In this document: piece by piece, positions 8,254 to 15,887 of the stretch
Position numbering within the stretch: position 1 is the stretch's first letter
How the letters are laid out: every line of letters starts with the position of its first letter
Source of the DNA: Avispirillum sp959601495
Lineage (GTDB): Bacteria > Bacillota > Clostridia > Oscillospirales > CAG-272
Direction: 5' to 3'
Assembly (NCBI GenBank): GCA_959601495.1
Contig: CAUGPT010000001.1
Span: 62,001 to 126,000 of the forward strand
Length of the DNA stretch: 64,000 nucleotides
Program-made: the position numbers and the translations under genes
Notes under the pieces: model-generated
Told to the model about the DNA's origin: nothing
Database searches by the model: none
What the model saw: only the letters and a program-made list of their open reading frames with translations

Positions 8254-9333
8254 ATGGCTTCATTTGCGGATAATTTCAGAACAATAAAGGCGGGAAATGC
8301 CTTTTTCGTTGGGGCAAACACGCCCCGCGGCTTTATGTCGGATCACAGACGGCTGCTCTCCGAGGACGAATTCAAAAAAGTCTACATAATAAAAGGCGGC
8401 TCGGGCACGGGCAAAAGCACGATGATGAGAAAAGCGGCAGCGGCGGCAGAGGGGGCAGGCGCCGTCTGTACATATCTTCTCTGCGGATCCGATCCCGACT
8501 CGCTCGACGGCGTAATTATGGAAAATGGCGGCGTGCGCGTCGGCATAATGGATGGCACCGCTCCCCATACGATGGACCCCGTATATGCGGGCGCTTGCGG
8601 CGAGATAGTCAACTGCGGCGACTGTTGGAACAGCGCCTATCTTGAAGAGCGCCGAACCGAGATAAGCCGCGCCGTAGAAGAGAAAAAGCTGTGCTTTGAA
8701 ACGGCGTACCGTTTTCTCTCCGGTGCGGGAGAGGTCACGGAAATGCAGAGAGAGACGGCAGACCGCATCCTTCTCAGGGGCAAAATGTCGGCTTGCATCA
8801 ATCGTCTTGTATCTACGTTACCCGCAAAGGGCAGCGGAAATATATCCGAGCGGCGCACCGTGGGCATAACCATGAAGGGAGCCGTGCGCCTCGATACCTT
8901 TGAGCGCGCGAAAAGGGTGATAACCGTTGAAGACTGCGCGGACCTTGCGCCGTTCTTTGCGGAAGAGCTTGCCGCGCGTCTCGCCGCCGACGGACGGGAA
9001 GCGGTAATATCCCGTTTTCCCACGGGCGGCATTGCCGAAATATACATTCCCTCGGCGGATACGTGCGTAACTCTCATGAATTGCGAAAAAGAAGCGTACA
9101 AAAACATAAATATGCGCCGTTTCGCCGATATCGATGAGATCAGAAACAGCCGCCAGCGCAGGCGCTTTCTCGAAAAGTGCATCGGGGCGATGCTTGACGG
9201 CGCGCGGGAAAGCCTTGAGAGCGCCGCAAAGCTGCATTTCGAGCTTGAGGATATTTACAAGGCGTCAATGGACTTTAAGGGCCTTGATGAACTCGGAGAG
9301 CGCCTCTGCCGGCGCGTATGTAACTGTTTTTGA
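8254..9333 (+). CDS. P-loop ATPase of the PRK06851 type, function unknown
   Basis: A cytoplasmic nucleotide-binding protein of about 359 residues resembling the PRK06851 family of Clostridia and Bacilli. No reaction is established. It has a Walker A motif KGGSGTGKST near residue 45 and a conserved DGTAPHTMDP motif soon after. The C-terminus is mixed helix. I prefer the ATG at 8254, which follows AAAGGCGGGGC, over an upstream in-frame ATG at 8152 that would add 34 unconserved-looking residues. It sits between the divergent spoIIGA promoter and the spoIIIA operon, 84 bp before spoIIIAA, which hints at a sporulation-linked role. Confidence 0.8.
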   Translation: MASFADNFRTIKAGNAFFVGANTPRGFMSDHRRLLSEDEFKKVYIIKGGSGTGKSTMMRKAAAAAEGAGAVCTYLLCGSDPDSLDGVIMENGGVRVGIMDGTAPHTMDPVYAGACGEIVNCGDCWNSAYLEERRTEISRAVEEKKLCFETAYRFLSGAGEVTEMQRETADRILLRGKMSACINRLVSTLPAKGSGNISERRTVGITMKGAVRLDTFERAKRVITVEDCADLAPFFAEELAARLAADGREAVISRFPTGGIAEIYIPSADTCVTLMNCEKEAYKNINMRRFADIDEIRNSRQRRRFLEKCIGAMLDGARESLESAAKLHFELEDIYKASMDFKGLDELGERLCRRVCNCF

Positions 9334-9416
9334 CAAATAAATCCCTGTCCCGGTCGGTCTATTCACAGCCTTGTCCGAGTATATTTACTGTGAAAGACGG
9401 AAAGGCAGGGATCGTA

Positions 9417-10325
9417 ATGATACCGAATAAGAACTATTCAGAAGAATATGCGCTGTCGTTTTTGCCGCACCGTATTGCCGAAAGTGTGCGCAAAGCGGCA
9501 GCGCTTTACCGCGGAAACATAAACGAAGTGCGCCTGCGCACCGACTGTCCGGTGTACATAACCGCGGGAAATAAAAACGTCAAATGCTCGGCGGGCTGTA
9601 CGCAGGATGAGATGCTCTCCGTTGTGCGCGCCCTGTGCGGTAACTCACTGTACTGCCACAGCGAGACTATAAAAGAGGGGTATATCTGCACGTCCTGCGG
9701 ACTGCGTGCGGGTGTATGCGGCAGAGCGGTCACAGAAAACGGAAAGATCATATCCGTAACGGATATAACCTCCGTTTCCATAAGAATACCGCATAGGTAT
9801 CCCGGGGCGGCGGACGGGCTGTGCAGGCTTATATGCGACAGCGCTTTTAAGGGCATGATAATATACTCGCCGCCCGGCGGCGGCAAGACCACGGCGCTTC
9901 GTGAGATCTGCGCGCGTCTTGCGGCGTCTCCGTACAGTTTGCGGATTGCCGTGGTCGATACAAGATTTGAGATCTGCGGCGGACTCGGTGGCGATCTGTC
10001 GGTAGACGCCCTGTGCGGCTATCCGAGGGCAAAGGGCATGGAGACCGCGGTAAGAACTCTGTCGCCGCAGCTTATAGTCTGCGATGAAATAGGCAGCGCC
10101 GAGGACGCGGCGGCAGTCGGAAACAGCTTCGGCGCGGGAGTGCCGTGCGTTGTAAGCGCCCATGCCGCATCTGTGGAAGAACTGTATATGAAGGATTATA
10201 TGAAGCAGCTGTGTGAAAGCGGAGCGTTCTCATGCGCTGTCGGACTCGGCCTTCGGGACGGGAAATTCATGTTTGACATAACTTCTCTTGAGTGTGCGCG
10301 CCGCAGCGCGGCGCCCGTAGCGTGA
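9417..10325 (+). CDS. spoIIIAA: Stage III sporulation ATPase SpoIIIAA
   Basis: Secretion-type ATPase of the SpoIIIA-SpoIIQ feeding-tube complex that links mother cell and forespore. The 302-residue protein has the Walker A motif YSPPGGGKTTALREI and a hydrophobic Walker B strand ending in QLIVCDEIGS. Start ATG 9417 (MIPNKNYSEEYA) follows GGCAGGGATCGTA; a longer frame from 9330 is disfavoured. First gene of an eight-gene operon with short overlaps throughout. Confidence 0.96.
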   Translation: MIPNKNYSEEYALSFLPHRIAESVRKAAALYRGNINEVRLRTDCPVYITAGNKNVKCSAGCTQDEMLSVVRALCGNSLYCHSETIKEGYICTSCGLRAGVCGRAVTENGKIISVTDITSVSIRIPHRYPGAADGLCRLICDSAFKGMIIYSPPGGGKTTALREICARLAASPYSLRIAVVDTRFEICGGLGGDLSVDALCGYPRAKGMETAVRTLSPQLIVCDEIGSAEDAAAVGNSFGAGVPCVVSAHAASVEELYMKDYMKQLCESGAFSCAVGLGLRDGKFMFDITSLECARRSAAPVA

Positions 10326-10798
10326 TACGTCTTGCCGGCGGAGCTATCCTTGTTTTGTCCGCGGTCATATGGGGAAGACGGCAGGGGGAGAGCGTAAAGA
10401 AACGCTGCGCGATAACGGCGGCGCTCTGCGATTTTGTCAGATATACGGGCGAGAGGATAGAAACGTTCAGAGATCCGCTTTGCGATATTTTTTCTTCATA
10501 CAGAGACGACGTTCTCGGGGAGTGCGGCTTTATCGCGGCACTCAAAGAGAGCGGCGCGGCAGCGGCGGTCGCGGCGGTCCGAGACCTTATGTATCCCGAG
10601 GACGCGGCGATCATGGAGAGCTTTGCAAAAAAGCTCGGTGCCACTTATGAGGCGGGGCAGCGGGCAATGTGCGAATATACCGCGTCGGCACTTCAAAAAA
10701 GCGCCGAAGCACAGAAAGAAGAGCTTAGCCAAAGGCTGCGCCTTTTCAGGGTGCTGCCCGCGCTTGCGGCGGCTAGCGCCGTTATACTCTTTATATAA
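10322..10798 (+). CDS. spoIIIAB: Stage III sporulation protein SpoIIIAB
   Basis: Membrane component of the SpoIIIA complex, structurally related to type II secretion GspF/PilC-type helical proteins. About 158 residues: N-terminal hydrophobic LAGGAILVLSAVIWG, a helical bundle, and a C-terminal hydrophobic LPALAAASAVILFI. I start it at GTG 10322, which overlaps the spoIIIAA stop as GTGA, rather than the upstream ATG at 10292 that would lie inside spoIIIAA. Translational coupling to spoIIIAA is likely. Confidence 0.92.
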   Translation: MIRLAGGAILVLSAVIWGRRQGESVKKRCAITAALCDFVRYTGERIETFRDPLCDIFSSYRDDVLGECGFIAALKESGAAAAVAAVRDLMYPEDAAIMESFAKKLGATYEAGQRAMCEYTASALQKSAEAQKEELSQRLRLFRVLPALAAASAVILFI

Positions 10799-10838
10799 AA
10801 CCTGCGGGATCAGAAAAAAGAGCGCGGCTCGGAAAGTG

Positions 10839-11042
10839 ATGGATATTATGGATATAGCGCTGCTTATAAAGACCGTCGGCGTGGGGATAATCGTTGCCGT
10901 GGCGGGACAGGTGCTTCAGAAAACGGGCAGAGACGAGCAGGCAATGCTTGTGACCGTCGCGGGTATCGTGGTGGTACTTATGATGCTCATCGGACAGCTG
11001 GGCGAGCTGTTTGAAACGGTGCGCTCCGTGTTCGGACTGTAA
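10839..11042 (+). CDS. spoIIIAC: Stage III sporulation protein SpoIIIAC
   Basis: A 67-residue protein of two transmembrane helices (ALLIKTVGVGIIVAVAGQVL and MLVTVAGIVVVLMMLIGQLG), matching SpoIIIAC in size and topology and in its place between spoIIIAB and spoIIIAD. Its stop TAA shares a base with the spoIIIAD ATG (TAATG). The start could be ATG 10839 or the in-frame ATG 10848; the former has GGAAAG close upstream. Confidence 0.93.
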   Translation: MDIMDIALLIKTVGVGIIVAVAGQVLQKTGRDEQAMLVTVAGIVVVLMMLIGQLGELFETVRSVFGL

Positions 11043-11437
11043 TGGAGACTATCATCCGCATAGTGGGGGCGGCGGTATGCGCACTTGCGGCGTCTCTTAT
11101 CCTGCGTGACAAACATAAGACGATAGCGGTCGTATGCGTATCCGCGGCGTTCGTTCTGATACTTTCCGCACTTATGAAAGGCAGTCTGTCCGAATTCGGC
11201 GCGGCAGTGGGTAAAATGGCGGACGGCACGGGATTTGCCGACTACGCCGTAACTCTTGCGAAAGCGCTTGGCATAGCATATATAACCGGCGCCGCGTCGG
11301 AATTGTGCCGCGGCTGCGGAGAGGGCGGACTTGCCTTTGCCGTAAATACGGCGGGCAAGGCGGAAATATTGCTGCTCGCCCTGCCAATGGCGGTAAAGCT
11401 TCTGGATATAGCCCGAAGCCTTCTCGCCGCGGGATGA
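11042..11437 (+). CDS. spoIIIAD: Stage III sporulation protein SpoIIIAD
   Basis: Integral membrane component of the SpoIIIA complex, 131 residues with four predicted hydrophobic helices, including RIVGAAVCALAASLIL and ILLLALPMAVKLLDIARSLL. The conserved family stretch runs through AKALGIAYITGAASELCRGCGE. The start overlaps the spoIIIAC stop by one base. A gap of 137 bp follows before spoIIIAE, longer than elsewhere in the operon, and I see no gene in it. Confidence 0.95.
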   Translation: METIIRIVGAAVCALAASLILRDKHKTIAVVCVSAAFVLILSALMKGSLSEFGAAVGKMADGTGFADYAVTLAKALGIAYITGAASELCRGCGEGGLAFAVNTAGKAEILLLALPMAVKLLDIARSLLAAG

Positions 11438-11574
11438 TGCGAACAAAGTGTCCGTCCGCCGCGCGCCGCAGCCCGCATTCGCTCGGGCGGGAAAACTCAC
11501 CGCCCGCGGCTCGTCTGGTATCTGTCGGTATGATACAGGGAGCGGATAAATTTAAAAGAAGGGAAGCGCAATTT

Positions 11575-12705
11575 ATGAAAATTCGCCGCGCGGCGGCAGC
11601 AGCCGCCGCTTTTATAATATTTCTTTTTGCGGCTGTCCCGACCCGCGCCGCGGACGTGTACACATTCGATCCGGACGACATTGACTCGGACAGCGCGGAC
11701 GGCGAGTACGAAAAGTTTATGGAAAAGCTCCCCGAGGATGCAGCCGATCATATGGACAAAAAGGATATAAGCGGATACGACGCAAAATATTTTGTGACAA
11801 TTGCCGCCGAAGCACTGAGACAGGCGGCGGGGCCCGCCTTCGGCACTCTCGCCGCGCTTCTCGGAATAGTCATACTTTCCTCCTCGTTCAATATATTCTC
11901 AAAAACTGTCAAAAGCGAAGCTGCCACAGCGTTCTCGATCTGCAGCACGCTGTGCGTATCCCTTGCCGTTTGGAACGTGCAGAAGGGTGTGTTCGACACG
12001 GCAGAACTTCTGCTCAGGACCATGACGGACACAATGACCGCTGTAGTTCCGACAATGGAGGCTATGTTCATTTCATCGGGCAATATAACCTCCGCCGCTG
12101 TAACCTCTGCCGGAGTCAATACCATGATAGCGCTTTCGGAGACGCTGTTTTCAAGGTTTCTGTATCCCGCCGCCGTTGTATGCTGGCTGCTAGCCGTCTG
12201 CTCAGCTGTAACGGAAAACAGCGGCATCACTTTTATGTCAAAAGCGGTAAAGTCAACGGTGAGCGGGGTGCTTATAACTGTCATGGCGCTTTGCGGCTTT
12301 GTAATGGCGCTTCAGGTCGAAACGGCGCAAAGCGCCGACAGCTTTGCTCAGCGCACGCTGCGGTATGCCGTCGGCAGCTACGTGCCCATCGTCGGCGGCA
12401 GCGTTTCCGAGTCGTTTTCCGTAATTGCGTCAAGCCTTTCGGTAATACGCAAGACTTGCGGCGCCGCGGGCATTATCGCACTTATTGTAATTTTCATTTT
12501 TCCTTTTGCTTCTCTGATCCTCAATCGTGCCGCCGTCGGTATCGCCGGCGCTCTTGCGGGCATGATCTCCTGCGAGCGGGAGAGAGTGCTTCTCAGCGAG
12601 GCGGGCAGCGTCTGCACGTTCATGATAGCCGTATGCGCCGCGGGCGCCGTCATGTTTACGGTGGCTTTGGGGATATTCTGCCGCACACCCGCGGCAATGG
12701 GCTGA
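11575..12705 (+). CDS. spoIIIAE: Stage III sporulation protein SpoIIIAE
   Basis: Polytopic membrane protein of the SpoIIIA channel, 376 residues, close to the roughly 400 of characterised homologues. It has a signal peptide (MKIRRAAAAAAAFIIFLFAA then AVPTRAAD), a short extracytoplasmic acidic region, and about seven hydrophobic helices such as AFGTLAALLGIVILSSS and IIALIVIFIFPFASLIL. I chose ATG 11575 because GAAGGGAAG lies just upstream and it starts the signal peptide; longer in-frame starts are possible. It overlaps spoIIIAF as TGATG. Confidence 0.94.
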   Translation: MKIRRAAAAAAAFIIFLFAAVPTRAADVYTFDPDDIDSDSADGEYEKFMEKLPEDAADHMDKKDISGYDAKYFVTIAAEALRQAAGPAFGTLAALLGIVILSSSFNIFSKTVKSEAATAFSICSTLCVSLAVWNVQKGVFDTAELLLRTMTDTMTAVVPTMEAMFISSGNITSAAVTSAGVNTMIALSETLFSRFLYPAAVVCWLLAVCSAVTENSGITFMSKAVKSTVSGVLITVMALCGFVMALQVETAQSADSFAQRTLRYAVGSYVPIVGGSVSESFSVIASSLSVIRKTCGAAGIIALIVIFIFPFASLILNRAAVGIAGALAGMISCERERVLLSEAGSVCTFMIAVCAAGAVMFTVALGIFCRTPAAMG

Positions 12706-13172
12706 TGGGAGCGTACATATACTCCGTTCTGTGCGCGGCGCTTTTCTGCGCGCTGATATGCGCCGCCGCACCGAAATCGGACGGGTGCGAAAAATTCGTA
12801 GCGTTTGCGGGCGCCCTTGCCGTCTCACTTACGGTGCTGTCACCGCTTGCTGACACCGCGGAAAAAATCAGCGGAGCAAAAGAGGCACTCTCCGGCATTC
12901 TCAGCGGTGAGAGCGATGATACGGGCGGCAGCGCGGAGGATGCCGAAGCGCTTGCAAAATACTATGCAATGTGCGCGTCTCAGTCACTTTCGGCAATGTA
13001 CGGTATCGATAAAGACAAGATCAGCGCGGCGGTAACTGTCACGGACGGCAGCATAGCCGAGATAGTTGTCCGTGTAAATGGAACGCTTCTTTCGTCCGCC
13101 GAGGCGGAAAAGCGGCTCGGCGAAATTCTCGGTATAAAGGTCAGCGTATGCGACAGCGGAGGTAAACAGTGA
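12705..13172 (+). CDS. spoIIIAF: Stage III sporulation protein SpoIIIAF
   Basis: 155-residue protein with two N-terminal transmembrane helices (YIYSVLCAALFCALICAAA and FVAFAGALAVSLTVLSPLA) and a soluble ring-building-motif-like domain, as in SpoIIIAF. The ATG is embedded in the spoIIIAE stop (TGATG) and its own stop overlaps the GTG of spoIIIAG. The downstream soluble part (residues 85-155) faces the intermembrane space in the known complex. Confidence 0.93.
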   Translation: MGAYIYSVLCAALFCALICAAAPKSDGCEKFVAFAGALAVSLTVLSPLADTAEKISGAKEALSGILSGESDDTGGSAEDAEALAKYYAMCASQSLSAMYGIDKDKISAAVTVTDGSIAEIVVRVNGTLLSSAEAEKRLGEILGIKVSVCDSGGKQ

Positions 13173-13660
13173 ACAAAGATGCGGCAAAGAAAAGTATATT
13201 CTCCAAAAAGTGGTTTGCGGCAGCTGCCGCCGCAGCGGGCGTACTGCTTTTGATATTGGGACGCTTTATTCCGTCCTCCGCCGTCGGCAAAAAGCAAAAA
13301 GATACAAAGGCGGACGATATTGCATACTACAGTGAGCGTCTTGAGGAGAAAATAGAGTCGCTTGTATCAAAGGTCAGCGGCGCGGGAGAGGCAGACGTTG
13401 TCATAACCCTTGACTGCACGGATGAGTACGTGTATGCGCAGAATACAAAAAAGTCCGAGGGCTCAAGTGCCGTGGACTACCTTGTACTGTCGGGCTCCGA
13501 CGGCGAAAGCGGATTGCCCGTCTGCCGCATATATCCAACGGTCAGGGGTGTTGCCGTCGTATGCGGCGGCGGCAGGGACGCCGCCGTGAAAAAGGAGATA
13601 ACGGAACTTATAGCATCGGCGCTGGGCATATCCGCCTCGAAAATTACGGTGACGGGATGA
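13169..13660 (+). CDS. spoIIIAG: Stage III sporulation protein SpoIIIAG
   Basis: 163-residue single-pass protein whose homologue forms a large ring in the intermembrane space between mother cell and forespore. It has one transmembrane helix (WFAAAAAAAGVLLLILG), a helical linker and a ring-building domain with strands around EADVVITLDCTDEYVYAQNT and VCRIYPTVRGVAVVC. It starts with GTG overlapping the spoIIIAF TGA (GTGA). Confidence 0.94.
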   Translation: MNKDAAKKSIFSKKWFAAAAAAAGVLLLILGRFIPSSAVGKKQKDTKADDIAYYSERLEEKIESLVSKVSGAGEADVVITLDCTDEYVYAQNTKKSEGSSAVDYLVLSGSDGESGLPVCRIYPTVRGVAVVCGGGRDAAVKKEITELIASALGISASKITVTG

Positions 13661-13738
13661 GGTATATATTGACATATTGCAGAATACTATTAACTGACGA
13701 TCAAAACGCAGAATTCTATGCGGGAAAGGTGTGATTAT

Positions 13739-14326
13739 ATGAAGGAAAAGCTTGCGGCGATTTGGGAAAAGACAAAAAAAGTGTGTGCAAAGCTAAACAA
13801 AAAGGCAGTAATCGCGGGGTGCGCCGTGCTTATACTGGGCTTTGCCGTCGTGCTGAATTTTATAATAGTACCAAAGACCGATGCCGCATCGAAGAAGAAG
13901 GGCATTGACCCGAAGCTCGATCTCAGCGACGTGTCGGCTACCATCGCGGGCAAGGAGACGGAGAGCGCTTCCAAAACTGAGGACGCATTTGCCGAAATGA
14001 CGCTTTCGAGACGCAAGGCGCGCGACGAGGCTGTTGAGGTGCTGACAGGCGTTGCGCAGAGCGACAGCGCCGTTGAGTCAATGAAGACCGAGGCAATGAC
14101 AGAACTTGAGCAGATAGCAAAGGACATAGAAAACGAGGCAAATATCGAAAGCCTTATATGCGCAAAGGGATACGAGGACTGCGTTGCCGTTGTAAACGGC
14201 ACAAGCGCCAGCGTGCTTATAAAGACGGACGGACTTATGGAAAACGAGGTTGCCCAGATATCCGAAATAGTCTGGCAGCAGGCGGGCATACACCCCGATG
14301 ATCTTAAGATCATAGAGGCGAAATAG
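13739..14326 (+). CDS. spoIIIAH: Stage III sporulation protein SpoIIIAH
   Basis: Mother-cell channel protein whose homologue's extracytoplasmic YscJ/FliF-like domain binds forespore SpoIIQ. 195 residues: basic N-terminus, one transmembrane helix (AVIAGCAVLILGFAVVLNFI), helical linker, and the C-terminal ring-building domain ending in QAGIHPDDLKIIEAK. ATG 13739 is preferred to ATG 13718 because GGAAAGGTGTG lies directly upstream. Last gene of the operon, followed by a strong terminator. Confidence 0.95.
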   Translation: MKEKLAAIWEKTKKVCAKLNKKAVIAGCAVLILGFAVVLNFIIVPKTDAASKKKGIDPKLDLSDVSATIAGKETESASKTEDAFAEMTLSRRKARDEAVEVLTGVAQSDSAVESMKTEAMTELEQIAKDIENEANIESLICAKGYEDCVAVVNGTSASVLIKTDGLMENEVAQISEIVWQQAGIHPDDLKIIEAK

Positions 14327-14353
14327 ATTATCCGTGTGCAAGGCGGTATTTAT

Positions 14354-14405
14354 AAAAAGGCGAAAGCCGCAAGACCGTATATTCGGTTTTGCGGCTTTCG
14401 CTTTT
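14354..14405 (+). terminator. spoIIIA operon terminator
   Basis: Perfect 13-bp stem (GCGAAAGCCGCAA at 14360-14372 with TTGCGGCTTTCGC at 14389-14401) followed by TTTT. Confidence 0.9.
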
Positions 14406-14454
14406 GGAAAATTACAACAAAATTGTGATTTTATGAAGATTTATTATAAAAGCA

Positions 14455-14483
14455 TTGAAATAATTCGTCGAAAGTGGTATAAT
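14455..14483 (+). promoter_or_regulatory. Sigma-A-type promoter of the surface-polymer locus
   Basis: TTGAAA, 17 bp, TATAAT. The leader of roughly 115 nt before the first gene contains an inverted repeat GGCGGCGC (14511-14518) and GCGCCGCC (14549-14556) that could fold and modulate translation or transcription. Confidence 0.8.
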
Positions 14484-14606
14484 TTCATAAAATACATATG
14501 TGATTCGGCAGGCGGCGCAAAGCTGCTTTTTGTGTGATACGAAAAGAAGCGCCGCCGGACTTACGGTCTTTCGGCACGGACGACAGCCGGATCAGGGAGC
14601 AAATTT

Positions 14607-15887
14607 ATGAAAATGTATATCGACCCCGGCACGGGCAGTATGCTTTTTGCCATACTGATAGGCATTATCGGTGTGGCGAATTATCTTCTGAAATCATGGA
14701 TAGTCAAGCTGCGTTTTCTGCTGCACGGCGGTAAAAAGCTTGAGGGCGAAAACGAAAAAACTCCGTTTGTCATCTTTTCCGATAACAAACGGTACTGGAA
14801 TATATTCAATCCGATCTGCCGCGAGCTTGACAGGCGGGGAATAGACGTTATATATATGACCGCTTCTCCCGACGATCCTGCGCTTGAATGCCCGTATGAG
14901 CATGTAAAGGGCGAGTTTATAGGCGAGGGCAACAGAGCATTTGCAAAGCTCAACTTTCTCAAAGCCGATATGGTATTTTCAACGACTCCGGGACTTGACG
15001 TGTACCAGTGGAAGCGTTCCAAAGAGGTCTCCTGCTACGTACATATCCTTCATGCTCCCTGCGAGGTAACGCTTTACCGTATGTTCGGTATCGACTACTA
15101 CGATGCCGTGCTGCTTTCCGGTCAGTACCAGGCGGACGACATCCGAGAGATGGAGAAAATGCGCTCGCTGCCCGAAAAAGAGCTTGCCATCGTAGGCGTG
15201 CCGTATATCGACGAAATGGCGGCAAGGCTTGCTGCCGACGGACCCGTTGAAGAGCATGAGCGCACGGTGCTGCTTGCACCGTCCTGGGGCGAGAGCGGCA
15301 TACTGAAAAAGTACGGCGCAAAGTTCATAAAACGCCTTGTCGATACGGGCTACAATATAATCATCCGTCCTCATCCGCAGTCTTTCACCTCCGAAAAGGA
15401 TATGATAGACGCGCTGATGAATGAGTTTCCCGAATCGGAAAAGCTGCATTGGAACCGTGATAACGACAACTACGAGGTTCTGAGACATTCGGATATAATG
15501 ATCTCCGAGTTCTCCGGTGTTGTGTTTGATTTTGCCCTTGTGTTTGACAAACCGGTTATCTATGCCGACACTGAGTTTGACACCTCCCCCTATGACGCAT
15601 GGTGGTTTGACAAAGAGTGCTGGACGCTCAGAACACTGCCGAAGATCGGGCAGAAGCTTACCCCCGAAAACTTTGACAATATAAAAGAAATGATAGATAC
15701 GTGCATCGACGATCCGCGTTTTTCGGAGCAGAGAAGCGTCGTGCGCGACGAAACGTGGGCGTATCGCGGCGAGGGCGCCGTTCGCACCGCCGACTGGATA
15801 GAATCAAAGCTTGAAAAGCTGCGCGCCGAAAACGCTGCGGCTGCAGTGCGTAAAAAAGAAGTCAAAACCGTAAAAGAGGGCAAGTAA
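14607..15887 (+). CDS. CDP-glycerol glycerophosphotransferase family protein (TagF/TagB-like)
   Basis: A 426-residue enzyme of the CDP-glycerol:poly(glycerophosphate) glycerophosphotransferase family, which builds or primes glycerol-phosphate teichoic acid on the cytoplasmic face. It has an N-terminal membrane-inserting helix (GSMLFAILIGIIGVANYLL) and a GT-B-like core. Family motifs are HAPCEVTLYRMFGIDYYDA, VLLAPSWGESG, IIRPHPQS and the nucleotide-sugar-site-like SEFSGVVFDFALVFDKPVIY. The next gene starts at the base after its stop codon, so the two are certainly co-transcribed. Confidence 0.9.
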   Translation: MKMYIDPGTGSMLFAILIGIIGVANYLLKSWIVKLRFLLHGGKKLEGENEKTPFVIFSDNKRYWNIFNPICRELDRRGIDVIYMTASPDDPALECPYEHVKGEFIGEGNRAFAKLNFLKADMVFSTTPGLDVYQWKRSKEVSCYVHILHAPCEVTLYRMFGIDYYDAVLLSGQYQADDIREMEKMRSLPEKELAIVGVPYIDEMAARLAADGPVEEHERTVLLAPSWGESGILKKYGAKFIKRLVDTGYNIIIRPHPQSFTSEKDMIDALMNEFPESEKLHWNRDNDNYEVLRHSDIMISEFSGVVFDFALVFDKPVIYADTEFDTSPYDAWWFDKECWTLRTLPKIGQKLTPENFDNIKEMIDTCIDDPRFSEQRSVVRDETWAYRGEGAVRTADWIESKLEKLRAENAAAAVRKKEVKTVKEGK

